From Branchiostoma floridae (taxonomy: Eukaryota > Chordata > Leptocardii > Amphioxiformes > Branchiostomatidae): a stretch of DNA of 64,000 bases. The notes below the pieces were generated by a model, which was not told the DNA's origin, made no database searches, and saw only the letters and a list, made by a program, of their open reading frames with translations. Positions within the stretch are counted from its first letter, which is position 1. Every line of letters starts with the position of its first letter. The stretch covers positions 1,888,701 through 1,952,700 of the forward strand of contig NC_049985.1 in assembly GCF_000003815.2 (NCBI RefSeq), given 5' to 3'. Shown here one piece after another: positions 33,000 to 46,584 of this stretch. Made by a program: the position numbers and the translations under genes.

Positions 33000-35900
33000 G
33001 TAAGCTGTGTCATTCTTTCAAGTTTTCTTTAAACTTTTCCTTCAATAGGGAAATAGGGAAAGAAACAAAGCTCTAAAACATTTAACATCAATGTCTATAA
33101 CTGGACAAGAAAAGATTATTTTTTAACATTTTGAGTGACATCCATCACTCTTCTTCTGTAATCTCCATATCTTATCCAGTGGTAGTGAATGTTTTACCTG
33201 GATGTCTAACCTTCATCAATGTATCTGAACAATTAAATCCTTCAAATTTCATATTTCCAAGACCTTCACTAATAAAACATGACCACAATCCCTCTGTTTC
33301 TGTTTCAATGTCCCTGCATCTCAAGAAAGCAGATGCAGAGACATTGTATTAATAATAATGATGACATATTTCAATGCTAAAATCTCTTTGATACATTCAC
33401 ATATGCTAGCTATATATAGAACACAAACTGTTTGCAAATACAGGCCTAATTATATGGAACAATGGATTATACTTTTATTAGGATATCAAATAAGCAACAT
33501 ACACTTGTACTAAGAGCTACTTTGGTTTTATATGTACATACTTACAACGTTAACATATGGTCTGTTAATTACAATAGATAGCCATTGGTCATATCCATGT
33601 CCAGTATTTAGGTTAGACAGTCGCCAACTATAGAATCAAATTAGGCTCTGGCACAAAATCTTATTATCAAAGTCCTCCTCCTGCAAATCAATAAAAACTG
33701 ATCACAATACCCTAACCATGCAGTTACACCTAATCTAATTCCAATCCTTTCATCCAACTTGGGCAAATTGCTACAATAATTGGCCCATTATCATTATACC
33801 ATTTAACAACAAAGGGACAATCAGGATGGAAGGGGACCCAATAAAGGCACAATCAGAGAAGAAAGGAAGCGTACCAGGAGCCATTTGGATTCAATAGCCC
33901 ATGTAATAGTCATGGATTCGCTGAATAGATTATAAAGAGTGGATGTGTGGGTGTGTTTGATTGTACTCCTTTGTCTGGCAGTATAGAAACAAGCCCACAA
34001 AAGGCAAAGGATTGACCCATCAAAGGTTTTCACAGACTTGCTTGTGATATTCTTATTATAGTCTACAATGTACAAAGCACTGCAATAAAGTAACAAATGG
34101 AAATTAAGCATCATTCCCACGGCTGGATTTTGGCTATTTTCATACCTCTCTATCAAACTTACAACAAAAGTGCAACTCCAAATTGTTACCACGTTGTGAA
34201 CTGTATTTTACTCAATTCGGCAAAAAAGTACAGTTGTCAATAAAGGACCTCATTTATTCATTACAATACAATATTGGCTACAATAACAAAATGAATAGGC
34301 CAACAGTTGTCCTCAGCCTCCAAGGCCTACAACGAGTAGTCGATAATAATTAAAAGGGATTCTAATAAATGAGCCTAAATTTTACTTAAGACAGTTTAAA
34401 ATCATCCCGAAGGAGAGGATGGTGACTGGGATCCCGTAAACTGGTTTAACCACCAAAGTTGTTTGGCTGCAGGAGTTCCAAGACCCGAGAAATAGGTTTT
34501 ACTCCCTATTAGAGACACAGTTCTGCAGCTCAGGAGACTTTCACCATGTCACCTTCACACAGAAATCTGCCGTGCTAAGGTGAAACAAGGCCAAAAAGGT
34601 CACTGCCATGATAATTTACTTGCCAAAAACTTTTTCCTGAACTTTCATGCCTCTAATGTCGGTCAAAAGATTACAGAATGTCATGTACGTTTGTATGTTC
34701 AATTTCTAAGGTAATCTTTGCTTGATGACTTCTGCCTAAACCTTGCAATTGAAGTACACTGTAATGAAAGTATAATCTGTGTAGCATTACGGAGGTACTA
34801 CTGAGTTGTCGTGCATGGAACTTTGACTTTGTGTAACCGCCATACATCAAAAGAAGCTACCGGTACAACCCAAATTGATGTCCTTTTATGTAAGTCACCG
34901 ACAAAAGATAGACTGCGAATGCTATCTGAAACGTCTGACCATCTGCAAACTGTATCCAATTGCTTGAGTCACCTTTGCATAGTGTGTCTTATTACCTGGA
35001 TGTCTAACCTTGATATCCATTCATACTCTAATACTATGCATTTGTATTGGAAACTACCGTTAACATACATTAAGTTGACCGTGTGACTAGTAATTCGGGT
35101 AATTTTCACTTTGGAGCTTCTGCAAAAAGCTAATCAAGTCATTATGGGTACAAGACGTGCACCGTTCTAATGCATCAAAAAGGTGAAGAAATGACTTTAA
35201 TGGGCCACTTACATCACTTTCCTTTGACTCTGCTGTGCAACGATTCAAGTTAAACGCAGACATCCATCAAATTGACTTGATGTGTAGCAGATTTGCTATA
35301 TTTGGCTTATCCTTACTTGCAGGTTACCATTGTAGTGTACTTCCACACCCGTTCAGCTCCAGCTCGGACATGTTGTAAGGGATTACATTATCATTTGAAA
35401 TGGTGACATAAAGCCAGCACTCTCATATATGAGGGAGATTCAGGCATAAGCCTCAAGCGTTAAACCTCAGTCTGCAACGTTAATAAACCCAACACACTTA
35501 TCAAGAAAAGTAGGGTTGACCTGGTATACTTGGCTAACACAAACGAGCCAAAGCATAGCCGTATTGCAATACTAGCCGACGAAAAAGTGTCATGCTTTGT
35601 CCTCAGTTTGAGGTTCAACCAATTTACCTATTCCAAGGGTATTTCAGGTCTAGCTCAACATGTCCACAGCTGATAACATTTGCTTTCATGTGCACAAGGA
35701 GGAAAAATTGTTAGGAAAATTCAGTCGAAGGTGTGCTAACATTTCAATTTCCTAACAGCAATTTTGTTCAACAGTTGATTTGTTATGGGAATTTGTTTTC
35801 ATGCATATGGTCACAGACCTTACGGTCATGGACCTTGTGGAGAAAGGAAGAAAACAAGAAAGGCAAAATTTTCATGAAGATGCAGAATGTTTTCCCTGTA

Positions 35901-36440
35901 GCCTTTTGCCAAGCTACTCACACACAAAACTATACCAATAGGTATTAGTATTGTGTGCCAGTAAAGAGCCTTATGCTCAGTCGCCTCAGTGGACTCGAAG
36001 CAATTTGAAAACGTCGTCACAGAAACTAAACTTCTCTTGATGCTAAATGCTCAGGGAACACCGACCTGGTTTCACCTTCAGGTGCAATTAACACAGATGA
36101 TGACTCAGCTGTTTTAACTACAGACATTCACCACTGGACTGTTATAATGGAATTTCAAAACTCTGCGTGCCAGTTGGGCAGGGGGTTACTCGAGTGCAGT
36201 CACGCCACAGGAAATAGACCGTCAAGGCAAAGGAGGAGCCCTGCGTATCGGACTTCCAAGCACTTGGGACCCGGTGCTTCCACCCCTGCAAGACAACATT
36301 AGCTGCTGTACCAAAACAACTGGAGTTAATGGACCTTGTCTTACTTTGTCTTCACCTCCATTATATATCAATTCATTGCTACGGTATACAACCTACTGTT
36401 CAACAAGATCTCCTCATTGTCACTGACGAAAGATAATGGA
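33000..36440. other. Upstream of visible exon 1: dispersed repeat fragments only
   Basis: 'acctggatgtctaacctt(c/g)at' occurs at about 33199 and 35000, and 'caccgacaaaagatagactg...gctatctgaaacgtctgacc' at 34896; these belong to the family also seen at 7710 and 25510. No exon of TMEM131 or another gene is recognisable. Confidence 0.45.
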
Positions 36441-36443
36441 TAC

Positions 36444-36655
36444 TATTGTAAATGCAGAAAACGTTTGCGGCGGTTTTATCTTATTGCAGTTTTCACTGTG
36501 AAAAGGTGGACGCTTTACAACAAACTCATTATCACCACAAGCATTTTTCCACTACAGTATATGACTCTACCATGAAGTCGAAACCACCGCGAACACTCCA
36601 TTTTCTGCTGCTGCAACATCAAATCCCCCCGAACTTGAACATATTAATTTTACAG
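36444..36655. mobile_element. MITE family 4 copy (ctgtaaatgcag ends), diverged
   Basis: attgtaaatgcagaaaacgtttgcggcgg at the left and attttacag at the right, with the family's 'accaccgcgaacactccattttc' inside. Internal changes make this the most diverged copy. Confidence 0.7.
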
Positions 36656-36659
36656 CATC

Positions 36660-37840
36660 TGAAACCATTTCCAAAAGCATATCCAGTTGCTTGATGAGTA
36701 ACTGCTTTTTGGCAGACCATCAAGACACGTGAAACGGACCGTAAAGAGGTGACTCGACCCCGTCGCTCCGAAAGTCCCCTGAGCCGATCAAGCCCTTGTA
36801 ATCCTATTCCCCCTCGGCATGCAGTAATGGTAAGTAGGGAAGAATAATGGTACGTATGGGGAAATAATGGCAAGCATGGAGGGAGGCCAGCCATTTTCGT
36901 GATGCGAGGAATGACCCCATGAAAGTACTTACTTTCATACAGGGAGACTTTATAACTTGAGTAGGAGTGGAAGATATTACAGTTAAAACTGAAGCAAAAG
37001 TTTGCTGTACTCTAGTAGCTACTTTATGAGAAGAGTTTTCATTCCACACAAATGAAATACAGTCACTGTAAAACTTATTCTGCAAGCACTAAAGGCACTG
37101 AGGAAAAATGGTTGGTGAGGACAGAGTATGAATCTTATCGAAATTAATTTTATCCAAAATCTGGCCTCTCATTTTCAAAGACTGACATTCACTTTCACAA
37201 TGATACGACAGTAACACGAAAATAGAAACCGATCATCCAAATCCTTGTGAGTGATTGATTTGTTGATTCACTGATTGATTGATCGATTGAATTTGTCTAA
37301 TGATAGATAACATTTACAAAACATGAAGTAATGTACATCACCGAGTGAGGCCATTGTTGCACGAGTCAGTGACTAATGTACACCCAGGTTCCTATTAATT
37401 AGCTCCTGGCAGGGGTCCCCTGTGGGACCTGCATTATCCTGGGTTCACCTCCAGAAAGCTCCCTGGGGCACCTAATGCTCATAACCTCCACAGTCCATAC
37501 TATACATCACATCATTCTGCAGCTAGCGCAGGCCTGATGAGTTATGTCTGTTGGCTCTCGGACTTTGAAAAGTGCTGGACTAAAGAGCAGCCACTCACTT
37601 GGGCTAATGTCACATTTCCAAACAAGGGCCTGGCAGGGCTCTTTGTGGAAATGAAAAAAAGGAATGTATAAGTAAAAATATACAAAAAACAATGTGAGTG
37701 ATTTCTTTATGTCTTCTGTTATTATGTCATGTGTCTTTTGTACCACACTTTTTGTTCCCAAAAGCTGCCCAGCCGGGCCCCTAGTTTGGAAATTGCGATA
37801 GGCCTCACCAGGGGTTGCATCCTTCCAAGCAACTTTCATG
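36660..37840. other. No recognisable gene
   Basis: A short (gatt)n run (37253-37292). Nothing else supportable. Confidence 0.4.
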
Positions 37841-39440
37841 ACTTACAAAAATTCAAGTTAGAGTATGTTACCATTTACTATACGCTTCCAGCAATCAATA
37901 CTTTGAAATGAAAACACATGTTATGGGACTGTAATCTAGCCAAAAATGTCACAGCAAAGTGTAGTAAGTAGATTTAAGTGTCCTGTTGATTTGTGGTCTC
38001 CGTGGTAACTACGCTTCCGACCAAACTTTTGTTTTAACCTACTACATGTAGTTCGCCACATAAATCATCTACATTTCACAGTCAGCATGTTCTCAATGAG
38101 TCAAGTTCTATAATTCCAGACACCCCGTGTGACACAGTTACCACGCTGAGTGCATCTCACCCAGCATGTAACAAAATTAATGCTGTAATGCTCCCCAAAT
38201 GTCTTGAACCTTGTTACTTTTATAACTTACGAGAATCCAAGTTAGAGCATTCATTGTACTATACATTTCCAGCAATCAATACTTTGAAATGCAAAATCTA
38301 AAACACATGTTATGGGACTGTAATCTAGCCTAAAACGTCATAGCAAAATGTAGTAAGAAGATTTCGGTGTCCTGTTGATTTGTGGTGTCCGTGGCAGCTA
38401 AAATTCCAACCAAACTTTTGTTTTAACCTTAACTGGTTCCCTACATAAATCATCTTCATTTCACAGCCAGCATGTACTCCATGAGTCAAGATCTATAATT
38501 CCAGACATGCCGTGTAACACAGTTACCACGCTGAGCGCATTTCATCCAGCATTCAGCGGTAACCGCATCTACCGAAATTAATACTGCAATGCTTCCCAAA
38601 TGTCTTGAACCAAGAAACTTTTATAACTTACGAGGATCCGAGAGTATTCATTGTACTATACACTTCCAGCAATCAATACTTTAAAATGCAACATCTAAAA
38701 CACATGTTATGGGACTGTAATCTAGCCCTAAACCTCATGGCAAAGCGTAGTAAAGTAGATTTATGTGTCCTGTTGACTTGTGGTCTCTATGGTGACTACG
38801 ATTTCATCATCGTCATCGTCACGGGCGGCTTGCGCGGACCAGGTCCACTCTTTTTCTCCAGACTGATCTGTCCGCCATACGATTTCAACCAAACTTTTGT
38901 TTTAACCTACTAGTACCACACATAAATCTTCTACATTTCACAGCCAGCATGTACTCCATTAGTCAAGATCTATAATTCCAGACACCCTGTGTAACACAGT
39001 TACCATGCTGAGCGCATCTCATCCAGCATGTAACAAAATTAATGCTGAAATGCTCCCCAAATGTCTTAAACCTTGCAAATTTTATAACTTACGAGAATCC
39101 AAGAGTATTCATTGTTACAGTACTATACACTTCCAGCTAAACACATCTTATGGGACTGTAATCTGAGCCTGAAATGTCACAGCAAAGTGTAGTAAGTAGA
39201 TTTATGTGTTCTGTTGATTTGTGTTGTCCATGGCAACTACGATTTCAACGAAACTTTTGTTTTAACCTACTGGTTCCCAACATAAATCATAGACAGCATG
39301 TACTCAAAGAGTCAAGATCTATAATTCCAGACACCCCGTGTAACACAGTTACCACGCTGGGCGCATCTCATCCAGCATTCAGCGCTAACCGCATCTACCA
39401 AAATTAATATTGCAACGCTCCCCAAATGTCTTGAACCTTT
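37841..39440. repeat. Large tandem array, about 390-bp unit, four copies
   Basis: 'tatgggactgtaatct' occurs at 37923, 38312, 38709 and 39150, with 'ccaaacttttgttttaacct' and 'gatctataattccagaca' at matching positions. Steps are 389, 397 and 441 bp; the last includes an 81-bp LINE-tail insertion with its duplication. Confidence 0.92.
38807..38878. mobile_element. LINE-tail insertion with 9-bp target duplication
   Basis: 72 bp (tcatcgtcatcgtcacgggc...) match the 3' tail of the LINE at 29985-30070. The insert is flanked by acgatttca on both sides (38798-38806, 38879-38887); sister array units have the empty site (ctacgatttcaacgaaac at about 39237). Confidence 0.9.
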
Positions 39441-40130
39441 TAGGAACGAGCATGTTGAACATGAGATCTATATCTTAAGAAACTTGTGTCTGGCCTTCTT
39501 CAGGACCCTTGGGAGAGAAAAGCTGTCTCAACATGTGCCCAGGTGACGAGAAGTCATTATGACTCATGGGTAAGCACATAACTCCCTAGAGATGTTCATC
39601 TTTTGAGTAAAACTTGATAATATCAAAAGTCCAGGGTCAAACTGATTTGGCAGCTCAAGTGTATAAATCTTACTGGTTATAGCAGGGAATGAGGAAATTA
39701 CTTATAGATTTTAAGCTGCTGCATATCTGTAAAAGTTTAAAGCCTATAAGTTAGTAAGATGCCATGATATTGACAAAAATAACTTCTCTATTGCTGAAAA
39801 CTTTCTGCACTTTCAATGTTTGAAAACTGATTTTAAAACTCTAAACTTCTATTGGACTTTGCTCCAGCCATAGACCTATACACAGACTTTCTATCACAAG
39901 TGACTTTAGACATCTCCAAATGGGCTTGAATCCTATACATTTATTACCAACTGTAAGAGAGGTATCGACCACATGGTATATATGACACCAGCTATCAGCT
40001 GATATAGAAAGAGTCGAGGACTTGGGAAAAAACAGTCTTACAAGACTTAGGGGAGTTGGGTTTCACCTGGGATGGAGGAAGCAAATACATAATCTAGATA
40101 GAAGAAAGCAGCAGGCTTTAGTGGCACGCG
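39440..40130. other. No recognisable feature
   Basis: No repeat, ORF or motif that I can support. Confidence 0.4.
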
Positions 40131-40139
40131 TTGACGCCA

Positions 40140-41560
40140 GCTAGAATTCGGTGGAGATCAGATGACACACGTACATATTACTGTAAATGCAGAAATGTTT
40201 GCGGTGGATTAATGTTCGCGGTTTTCGCGGCGGGCGTTTCACCGCAAATTTAAAACCAACGCGAACATTTTTCCATAACAGTAAGAGACTATAGTGCATG
40301 GTGCTACCGCGAAATTAAAACCACCGCGAAAAGTCCATTTTCCCGCTACCGCAAAATTAAATCCATGCGAACTTAAATGCATTTACAGTATACAGACCTC
40401 CCAGGTTGAAACTCTAATCAGCAACTTCGGGACAACATTTGCACATGTAATGAGGTTCCCACTTCCAGTAATGAAATATGTGAAACCCATCTCAAACCAA
40501 ACCAAGCTTAACGTCCCACGTGCAAGCCATCCACCTTTACGACCAACATGCCAGTAACACAACAGGAACTCCTACAAGACAGATCAGATGACACACGTTA
40601 TGTACAAGCATAGACAAGTATACAGGCCTCACTTGGGAACACCTACAGGAGAGATCTATATGTACATGCATAGACAAGTATACAGGCCTCACTGGCTGAA
40701 ACTCTAACCAGCAACTTTGGGACAACATTTGCACATGTAACGAGTTCCCACTTCCAGTAATGAAATATGTGAAACCCATCTCAAAGCAAACCAAGCTTAA
40801 CGTCCCACGTGCAAGCCATCTACTTTTACAACCAACATGCCAGTAACACAACAGGAACTCCTACAGGAGAGATCAGACGACACACGTTATGTACATACAT
40901 TGTATAAAGACCTCACTGGCTGGAACTCTAACCAGCAACTTCGCAACAACATTTGCACTTGTAATGAGGTTCCCACTTCCAGTAATGAAATATCTGAAAT
41001 GCATCTCAAACCAAACCAAGCTTAACGTCCCACGTGCAAGCCATCCACTTTTACGACCAACATGCCAGTAACACAACGGGAACTCCTACAAGAGAGATCA
41101 GACAACACACGTCATGTACATACATAGTATAAAGACCTCGCTGGCTGGAACTCTAATCTATAACTTCAGGACAACATTTGCACTTGTAATGAGGTTCCCA
41201 CTTCCAGTAATGAAATATGTGAAACCCATCTCGAACCAAACCAAGCTTAATGTTCCACGTGCAAGCCATCCACTTTTACGACCAACATGCCAGTAACACA
41301 ACAGGAACTCCTACAAGAAAGATCAGATGACACACCTTATGTACAGGCATACACAAGACTAAGTACAGGCCTCACTGGCTAGAACTCTAACCAGCAACTT
41401 TGCAACAACATTTGCACATGTAATGAGTTCCCACTTCCAGTAATGAAATATCTGAAATGCATCTCAAACCAAACCAAGCTTAACGTCCCACGTGCAAGCC
41501 ATCCACTTTTACGACCAACATGCCAGCAACACAATGGCAACTCCTACAGGACGATAATCT
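40140..41560. repeat. Tandem array, about 228-bp unit, five copies
   Basis: 'aaccaaaccaagcttaa(c/t)gt(c/t)ccacgtgcaagccatc' occurs near 40495, 40785, 41010, 41240 and 41465; steps are about 228 bp except the first (about 290 bp, partial extra unit). Every unit is open in the same frame on both strands, but the reading is only the repeat. A family 4 MITE sits in the leftmost partial unit. Confidence 0.9.
40181..40388. mobile_element. MITE family 4 copy with TA target sites
   Basis: 208 bp from ctgtaaatgcagaaatg to atgcatttacag with TA at each end. GC-rich inner arms (gttcgcggttttcgcgg; accaccgcgaaaagtcc). Inserted in the array at 40140-41560. TA sites suggest a Tc1/mariner-type source. Confidence 0.88.
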
Positions 41561-41729
41561 CATTTCAACCCCACACGCCGATAAGTAATCACATCACCCA
41601 GCCATCCGTCTCAATCAACAAGTTTCAGCGTCAAGAACTGCATTTCCCCACAGAACAACTCCGAGGAAATCAAGGGATGTGTACTCGTGCCGCCCCATCG
41701 AGCAGGTACATGTGCAAATGTGTGCTCAG

Positions 41730-42600
41730 CAAGTTGTAGCATGAAGTGCACTCATTTTCTCTTTTAGTGGCACTGGCTAGGGAGTTGCAGAGATCACGTG
41801 ACCTGACAACAGTGCTGACTGTCAAACTGGTGTGCTGGATAGGCTCAACGTCATTTTAAACCAGGAAAGAACGGGAGGAAAAAACCTGGTGGTGATATTA
41901 ATGAGATTAATTAAAAGCTCCTTTCATTACTTCTTCACTTCTTCTTTCATTAATTATTCTTTCATTACAAACTTCTCACATGTCAAGTACCATCTACGAT
42001 CTTAGAAGGTTTGAGAATTCATCTTCCACATCACTTTGTCAAGCTAGTGCAAGACTCTCCATCGCTCCCTAAAATCCTCCATAGATATAAGAAGGTCTTC
42101 AAAAGTGTAGCATGCACATCCTTGCACAGCTGCTCAGCAAGAAACTCCAAGATGAGACCTCCGGGTTGACAAAGAGACAGAGTTCGTCTTGAAAGCTTCC
42201 CCAAGCTAATTGAACTTTAGTTGTGTGTATGTGTTTAAATCTTTGTCAAAAGTTGTAGCATGAAGTGCACTCATTTTCCCTTTAAGTGGAACTGGCTAGG
42301 GAGTTGCTGAGCTCACGTGATCTGACAACTGTGCTGACTGTCAAACTGGTGTGCTGGATAGGCTCACAGCCTTTTCAAGCCACAAAAAAAAAACAGAATT
42401 CTTTATCAAAACAACATACATTACTTTGTATGTCACTGGAATGAAGATTCTGAAAGTTTGAGGGAAATGGTAGTGGCTGGAAAGTTGCTGAGATCGTGTG
42501 AACTGACAACTGGTGCTCTGGTTAGACTCACAGCCTTTTCATGCCGGGAAGGTACCAAAGGAACAACCTGGTTGTGAAAGTAATGAGATTAATGAAAAGC
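41730..42600. repeat. Dispersed duplications in direct order
   Basis: 'gttgtagcatgaagtgcactcattttc(t/c)ctttta(a)gtgg(c/a)actggctagggagttgc' through 'gtgctggataggctca' occurs at 41727-41850 and 42252-42370; a partial copy follows at 42470-42545. Confidence 0.8.
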
Positions 42601-42699
42601 TGCTTTCATCATCATGACTTTCATCAAACTTCTTAGAGGTCAAGTACAGGGTTCTTACCAGCACAGTTGAGGGTAGGGGGTCGCTATATTTTACGATTT

Positions 42700-42895
42700 G
42701 TATCAGCTATGCTGTACAGGTGACTTCTATCAACTACCCTGTAATTTGTATCAACTACAATGTGATTTGTATCAACTATGCTGTGATTTGCATCAACTAA
42801 GCTGTGATTTGTATCAACTATGCTGTGATTTTTAACAACTATGTTGTGATTTGTATCAACTATGCTGTGATTTGTATCAACTGTGATGTGATTTT
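42700..42895. repeat. 21-bp minisatellite, about nine copies
   Basis: Units of 'tgtgatttgtatcaactatgc' with single-base variants (tgcatcaactaagc, ttttaacaactatgt). Confidence 0.92.
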
Positions 42896-42899
42896 GGCC

Positions 42900-43300
42900 T
42901 CATTCAGCATAGGGGGCTCTTCTGTAGTTTTGTGACAAAGGTAAAAAAAATGTTGGCTTTATTTCATGAAATTTAGCCCCCAAATGTGGAGGATAGTGGA
43001 AAAGTTCAGCATGCATCTTCACACAGTTGTTGAATGTATGTTGTGCATGGTTAGGAATTCATTATCAAAACAGCATATATGTAACATTATGTGACTGGAA
43101 TAAAGATTCTGAAAGTTGGAGGGAAACATACACTTTTATATGTGGCATTCAATTATGGCCAAGTGACAGGCTGCTAGACATAAGATCGAAAAGTCAAGGC
43201 TTTGATTCATGACATTTTACCCTTGGAAAAGTAATTTACAAAACTTTCTTCACTCCATCCAGGTGTAAAATGTGTAAAAATGGGTATCTTACTTTGGTTG
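42900..43300. other. No recognisable feature
   Basis: Nothing supportable. Confidence 0.4.
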
Positions 43301-43309
43301 GACAGATAA

Positions 43310-43440
43310 CAGGCAGTGGATGGGGAGGGTTGGGCTCTGCCTTTCAATACCGTGCCATATAGACACAGTGGAACACAACCCACTGTCCCTACATCCCCCT
43401 AAAAGCCATGGGACTACATTTACCTTTACCTACCATTTAT
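43310..43440 (+). mobile_element. SINE-like 3' end with (acctttacct) tail
   Basis: 'gccatgggactacatttacctttaccta' ends this block; the inverse (gtaaaggtaaatgtagtcccata) opens the minus-strand copy at 62308. Probable SINE family. Confidence 0.55.
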
Positions 43441-43640
43441 AAAAACAATCCTGTACTTGAAGCAAATATATGGCTTCTCCCATGGTGTGATGAAAGAGTG
43501 AAAATGGCATTCCAAACACATATTGACCGGTGTTATTTGGAAATCCTGCTGCGTCCCATCCACAATTTTACATCACAGTGATTCTGCAGTGGGGTCACGG
43601 CATCCCTGTCATTACATGGGATCAATACTACTTCAGCAAA

Positions 43641-43896
43641 CCTGTCACAAAGGTTTCCACACCGATACTTATTCCTGCCAGGTTATGTAAGAGACAAAAA
43701 AAAGCTTGGAGAGAGGAAGGTCATGTGAGAAGTCCATGGCCCCTAGCTTTAGAAATAAGTAAATTGTTCTGTTTGATAGTAGACATTTTGCCTGTCAGAA
43801 AGATTTCCGCACCAACACTTATTACTGCCAGGTTATGTAAGAGTCAAAAGAAGTTTGCAAAGAAAAAGGTCATGTGAGAAATCCATGGCCCCTAAA
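43641..43896. repeat. Two-copy tandem duplication, 152-bp step
   Basis: 'cctgtcacaaaggtttccacaccgatactt...ggtcatgtgagaagtccatggcccct' is repeated at 43792 with about 15 % differences. Confidence 0.88.
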
Positions 43897-44449
43897 AAAT
43901 AAAGTTGGCATCCATCTGTCTCGGAAGACAATGCTAGACAGTTACTCGCTATCTGCTTGGCCTGCACATGACTTTTTAAGGTGTAGGAGGGGTGTGCACT
44001 TCCTTTTCCACCCTCTCGTCTACTGGCGCACTAAGTCCCACAGGGACAAGAACTGCATGCCACGTGTAAGACGGCCCCAGCAGATGCACGTTTCTTGTTT
44101 GGAGTTTGATATGTATGATGTAACTATGTATTTAATGCCTAAAATAGTACATATTCTGCTTCATAGTTTGAATTGATGAATTTGCGACCGTAAGACAAGT
44201 AGTCTCTGTAATACATGGGGCCTCCGGCACTAGCTTCATCAAACACGACAGAACAATATAAAAGCTGAGATTTGTTAAGAAGAAAAATCCTACTTATACC
44301 AGGAACAGGCAGGTAATATTTGTACCTGTCCCTGCTCATCCTCACCTGCATCTATCAAAGCATGTGGTATTTAAGGTGGAGTCATGCCTGGCTGCGCTTC
44401 TTTCACATCTAATCCCTACCCTGCAGCTTTTTCTTCAGAAACATTTCTG

Positions 44450-44500
44450 ATGCTAGTTCACCTTTATCCGTGGGGTAACCTATATCTGTTGTTGCTAAAA
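44450..44500. mobile_element. MITE family 1, left-end fragment
   Basis: atgctagttcacctttatccgtggggtaacctatatctgttg, then unrelated sequence. Confidence 0.85.
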
Positions 44501-44911
44501 GCCGTGATCTCAAAACAACATTTTCCTAGGACTAGGAGGGTGACATAGTTTGACCCAAACCATAGCTATGCAGTAAGGCATTGGTCGCTACAAGGCAACT
44601 GTAGTTTTAAAGACTTAAGGTCTGCAAAGTATACTACAGACTGCTATTTCCTTGACCCAGGTATCTTCAAGAGCCTTAAGCATCAACTATCTATCATCAG
44701 AAACATCTGGTCACTGGATAACAAAATTCTTTGTACACGATGTTGGTTGTTTAAAACACTTGGTTGTTTACAAAGAACATTTTATTATATGAAACATTTT
44801 CCTTTGTCTTTCAGACTTCAAAGTTTTACCAATATGTTCGGTTGTTATCTCAAATCCCCAAAGCTTGCAGTAGTTGTAAAAACTAAATAGGTCCAAGTTA
44901 TATTGTCTAAT

Positions 44912-45076
44912 TGTTAAGTTTTATAAGCTTTCAGAGTTCTTGTAATAGTTTTCCCACTTTGCTGAGTGAATTTAACTTTATAGCAACAAGAGTTAAGTTT
45001 TACAAGCTTTCGTAGTTCTTGTGATAGTTTCCCTCACTTTGCTGAGTGAAGTTAACTTTATAGCAACAAGAGTTGT
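44912..45076. repeat. Two-copy tandem repeat, about 80-bp unit
   Basis: 'gttaagtttta(t/c)aagctttc...ctttgctgagtgaa...taactttatagcaacaagagtt' occurs twice in succession. Confidence 0.9.
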
Positions 45077-45079
45077 TAC

Positions 45080-46580
45080 ACACCCTCCCGTGTGACAGTA
45101 AGCGGATATGAAACCCATTACACGTTGCATGCTCCAAGATCGTAACCTGCCAGCCACAAACTTCTTACAACCCTTTTTAGGGATGCAGTTCTTATATTAC
45201 CCCAAAGAAATAAAACCCACCATAACCGTAGACATGGAAATCCAATACTCATTACGGCAAGCCTTCCTGTCATCACAACCCGAGAGTTAACACCTACAAT
45301 GGGATTCAGAGTGTCCAATAGCCTTGACTTTATACCTTTTGGAACTAGTCCAGTACGTACTGTAAGAGGAACTGACTGTTTCATTTGGACATCGTCAAAA
45401 TTTCATCAACGCATCAGGCAGTAATTTGCAGCGAAGTACCGGTGTAATCATCATTTACACCCCGCCAACGGATCCAAGCTTGCAGTTCGCACATCACTCA
45501 CGGTTTCTCACCAAGGACACGACACTCTCCCTCCATCAATAACATCCGTAATAAGCATTCCACACACTGCTGTAATTGATTGTTCGCTATCCCAACTTGA
45601 TCACGCAGGTGACACATCCAATCAGTGCACCGAGGAGAAGGTACCACCATGGGCTCCCATCTCTGCTGCAGTAAATGTCCGTCTACAAATCAAAAAGTTG
45701 GGGGAACAGTAGGAAAAAAATTGTGAAAAGTTTTAAACTTTGCAGAAAGTTATTAAGGGACTGGTCACAGTCATCATATGATTGTCGAAGGATCATAACC
45801 TGAAGGCTGTCTTATTGGCAGTTAGTAAGATCCTTGTTGGCAGATAGTTCTGTTACAGGAATGCAGGTCAAATTATGTATTTAACTCTGACCTCACGTGA
45901 CTCAAGTCTGAGGCCTCCTTTGTCAGCAGCCACTATCAATACAAGCTGTGGTAGTCAAATTGCCCTAGTCGACCAGTAAACTATTACTGTAGCTTCTACA
46001 ACATCATATTGTACACGTGTAATGACCAACTGACTAACAACAAAGTGTCCGTGATGTCAGTGACTGAGAGATTGGCAAGACAGAAAAATTTATCAGGTAT
46101 CAAGCACCTTGAATGAACTTGGCTTCAAGGTTACAACCTATTCAATAAAACACAATGGAGTCCTGGGATGGATAACGCTTTTTAGATCAACAAAGCAAAG
46201 TGCATTACGGAAGTTGGGCACATCATTGTAGGGTATCTAAAAATCCTTTTATATCGCAATACTGGGAAGCAGGAAATTCCATGCTTTCTAGGGATATAGA
46301 ATATGTGCATAGTGAAAGTTCAAATAGAGCAAAGGACATTACAGAAATGGGGTACGCCAGCAGAGATATCTGATGGCCCTTGTGTCTCACAGCTCTCAGG
46401 CAGGGAATTCAATTATCCAAAGGCCTAAGAATACATGGTAAGAAGTTCAAACAAGTGTATCATTCAATTGTGTTACACTAACAAAGGATGTGATATGATT
46501 TCATACCACAAATACCACAAAGGAGTTGGTAATTCAGTGCTAGGTCCCAATGCTATAATGGACAATAGAGTACATGGTTG
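45080..46580. other. No recognisable gene
   Basis: Short ORFs without known content; a GC-richer stretch at about 45430-45660. Nothing assigned. Confidence 0.4.
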
Positions 46581-46584
46581 GAAT

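Noticed and set aside
40294-41739. Series of 60-104-codon ORFs
   Set aside because: Each is the same satellite unit; no start context, splice pattern or known protein.
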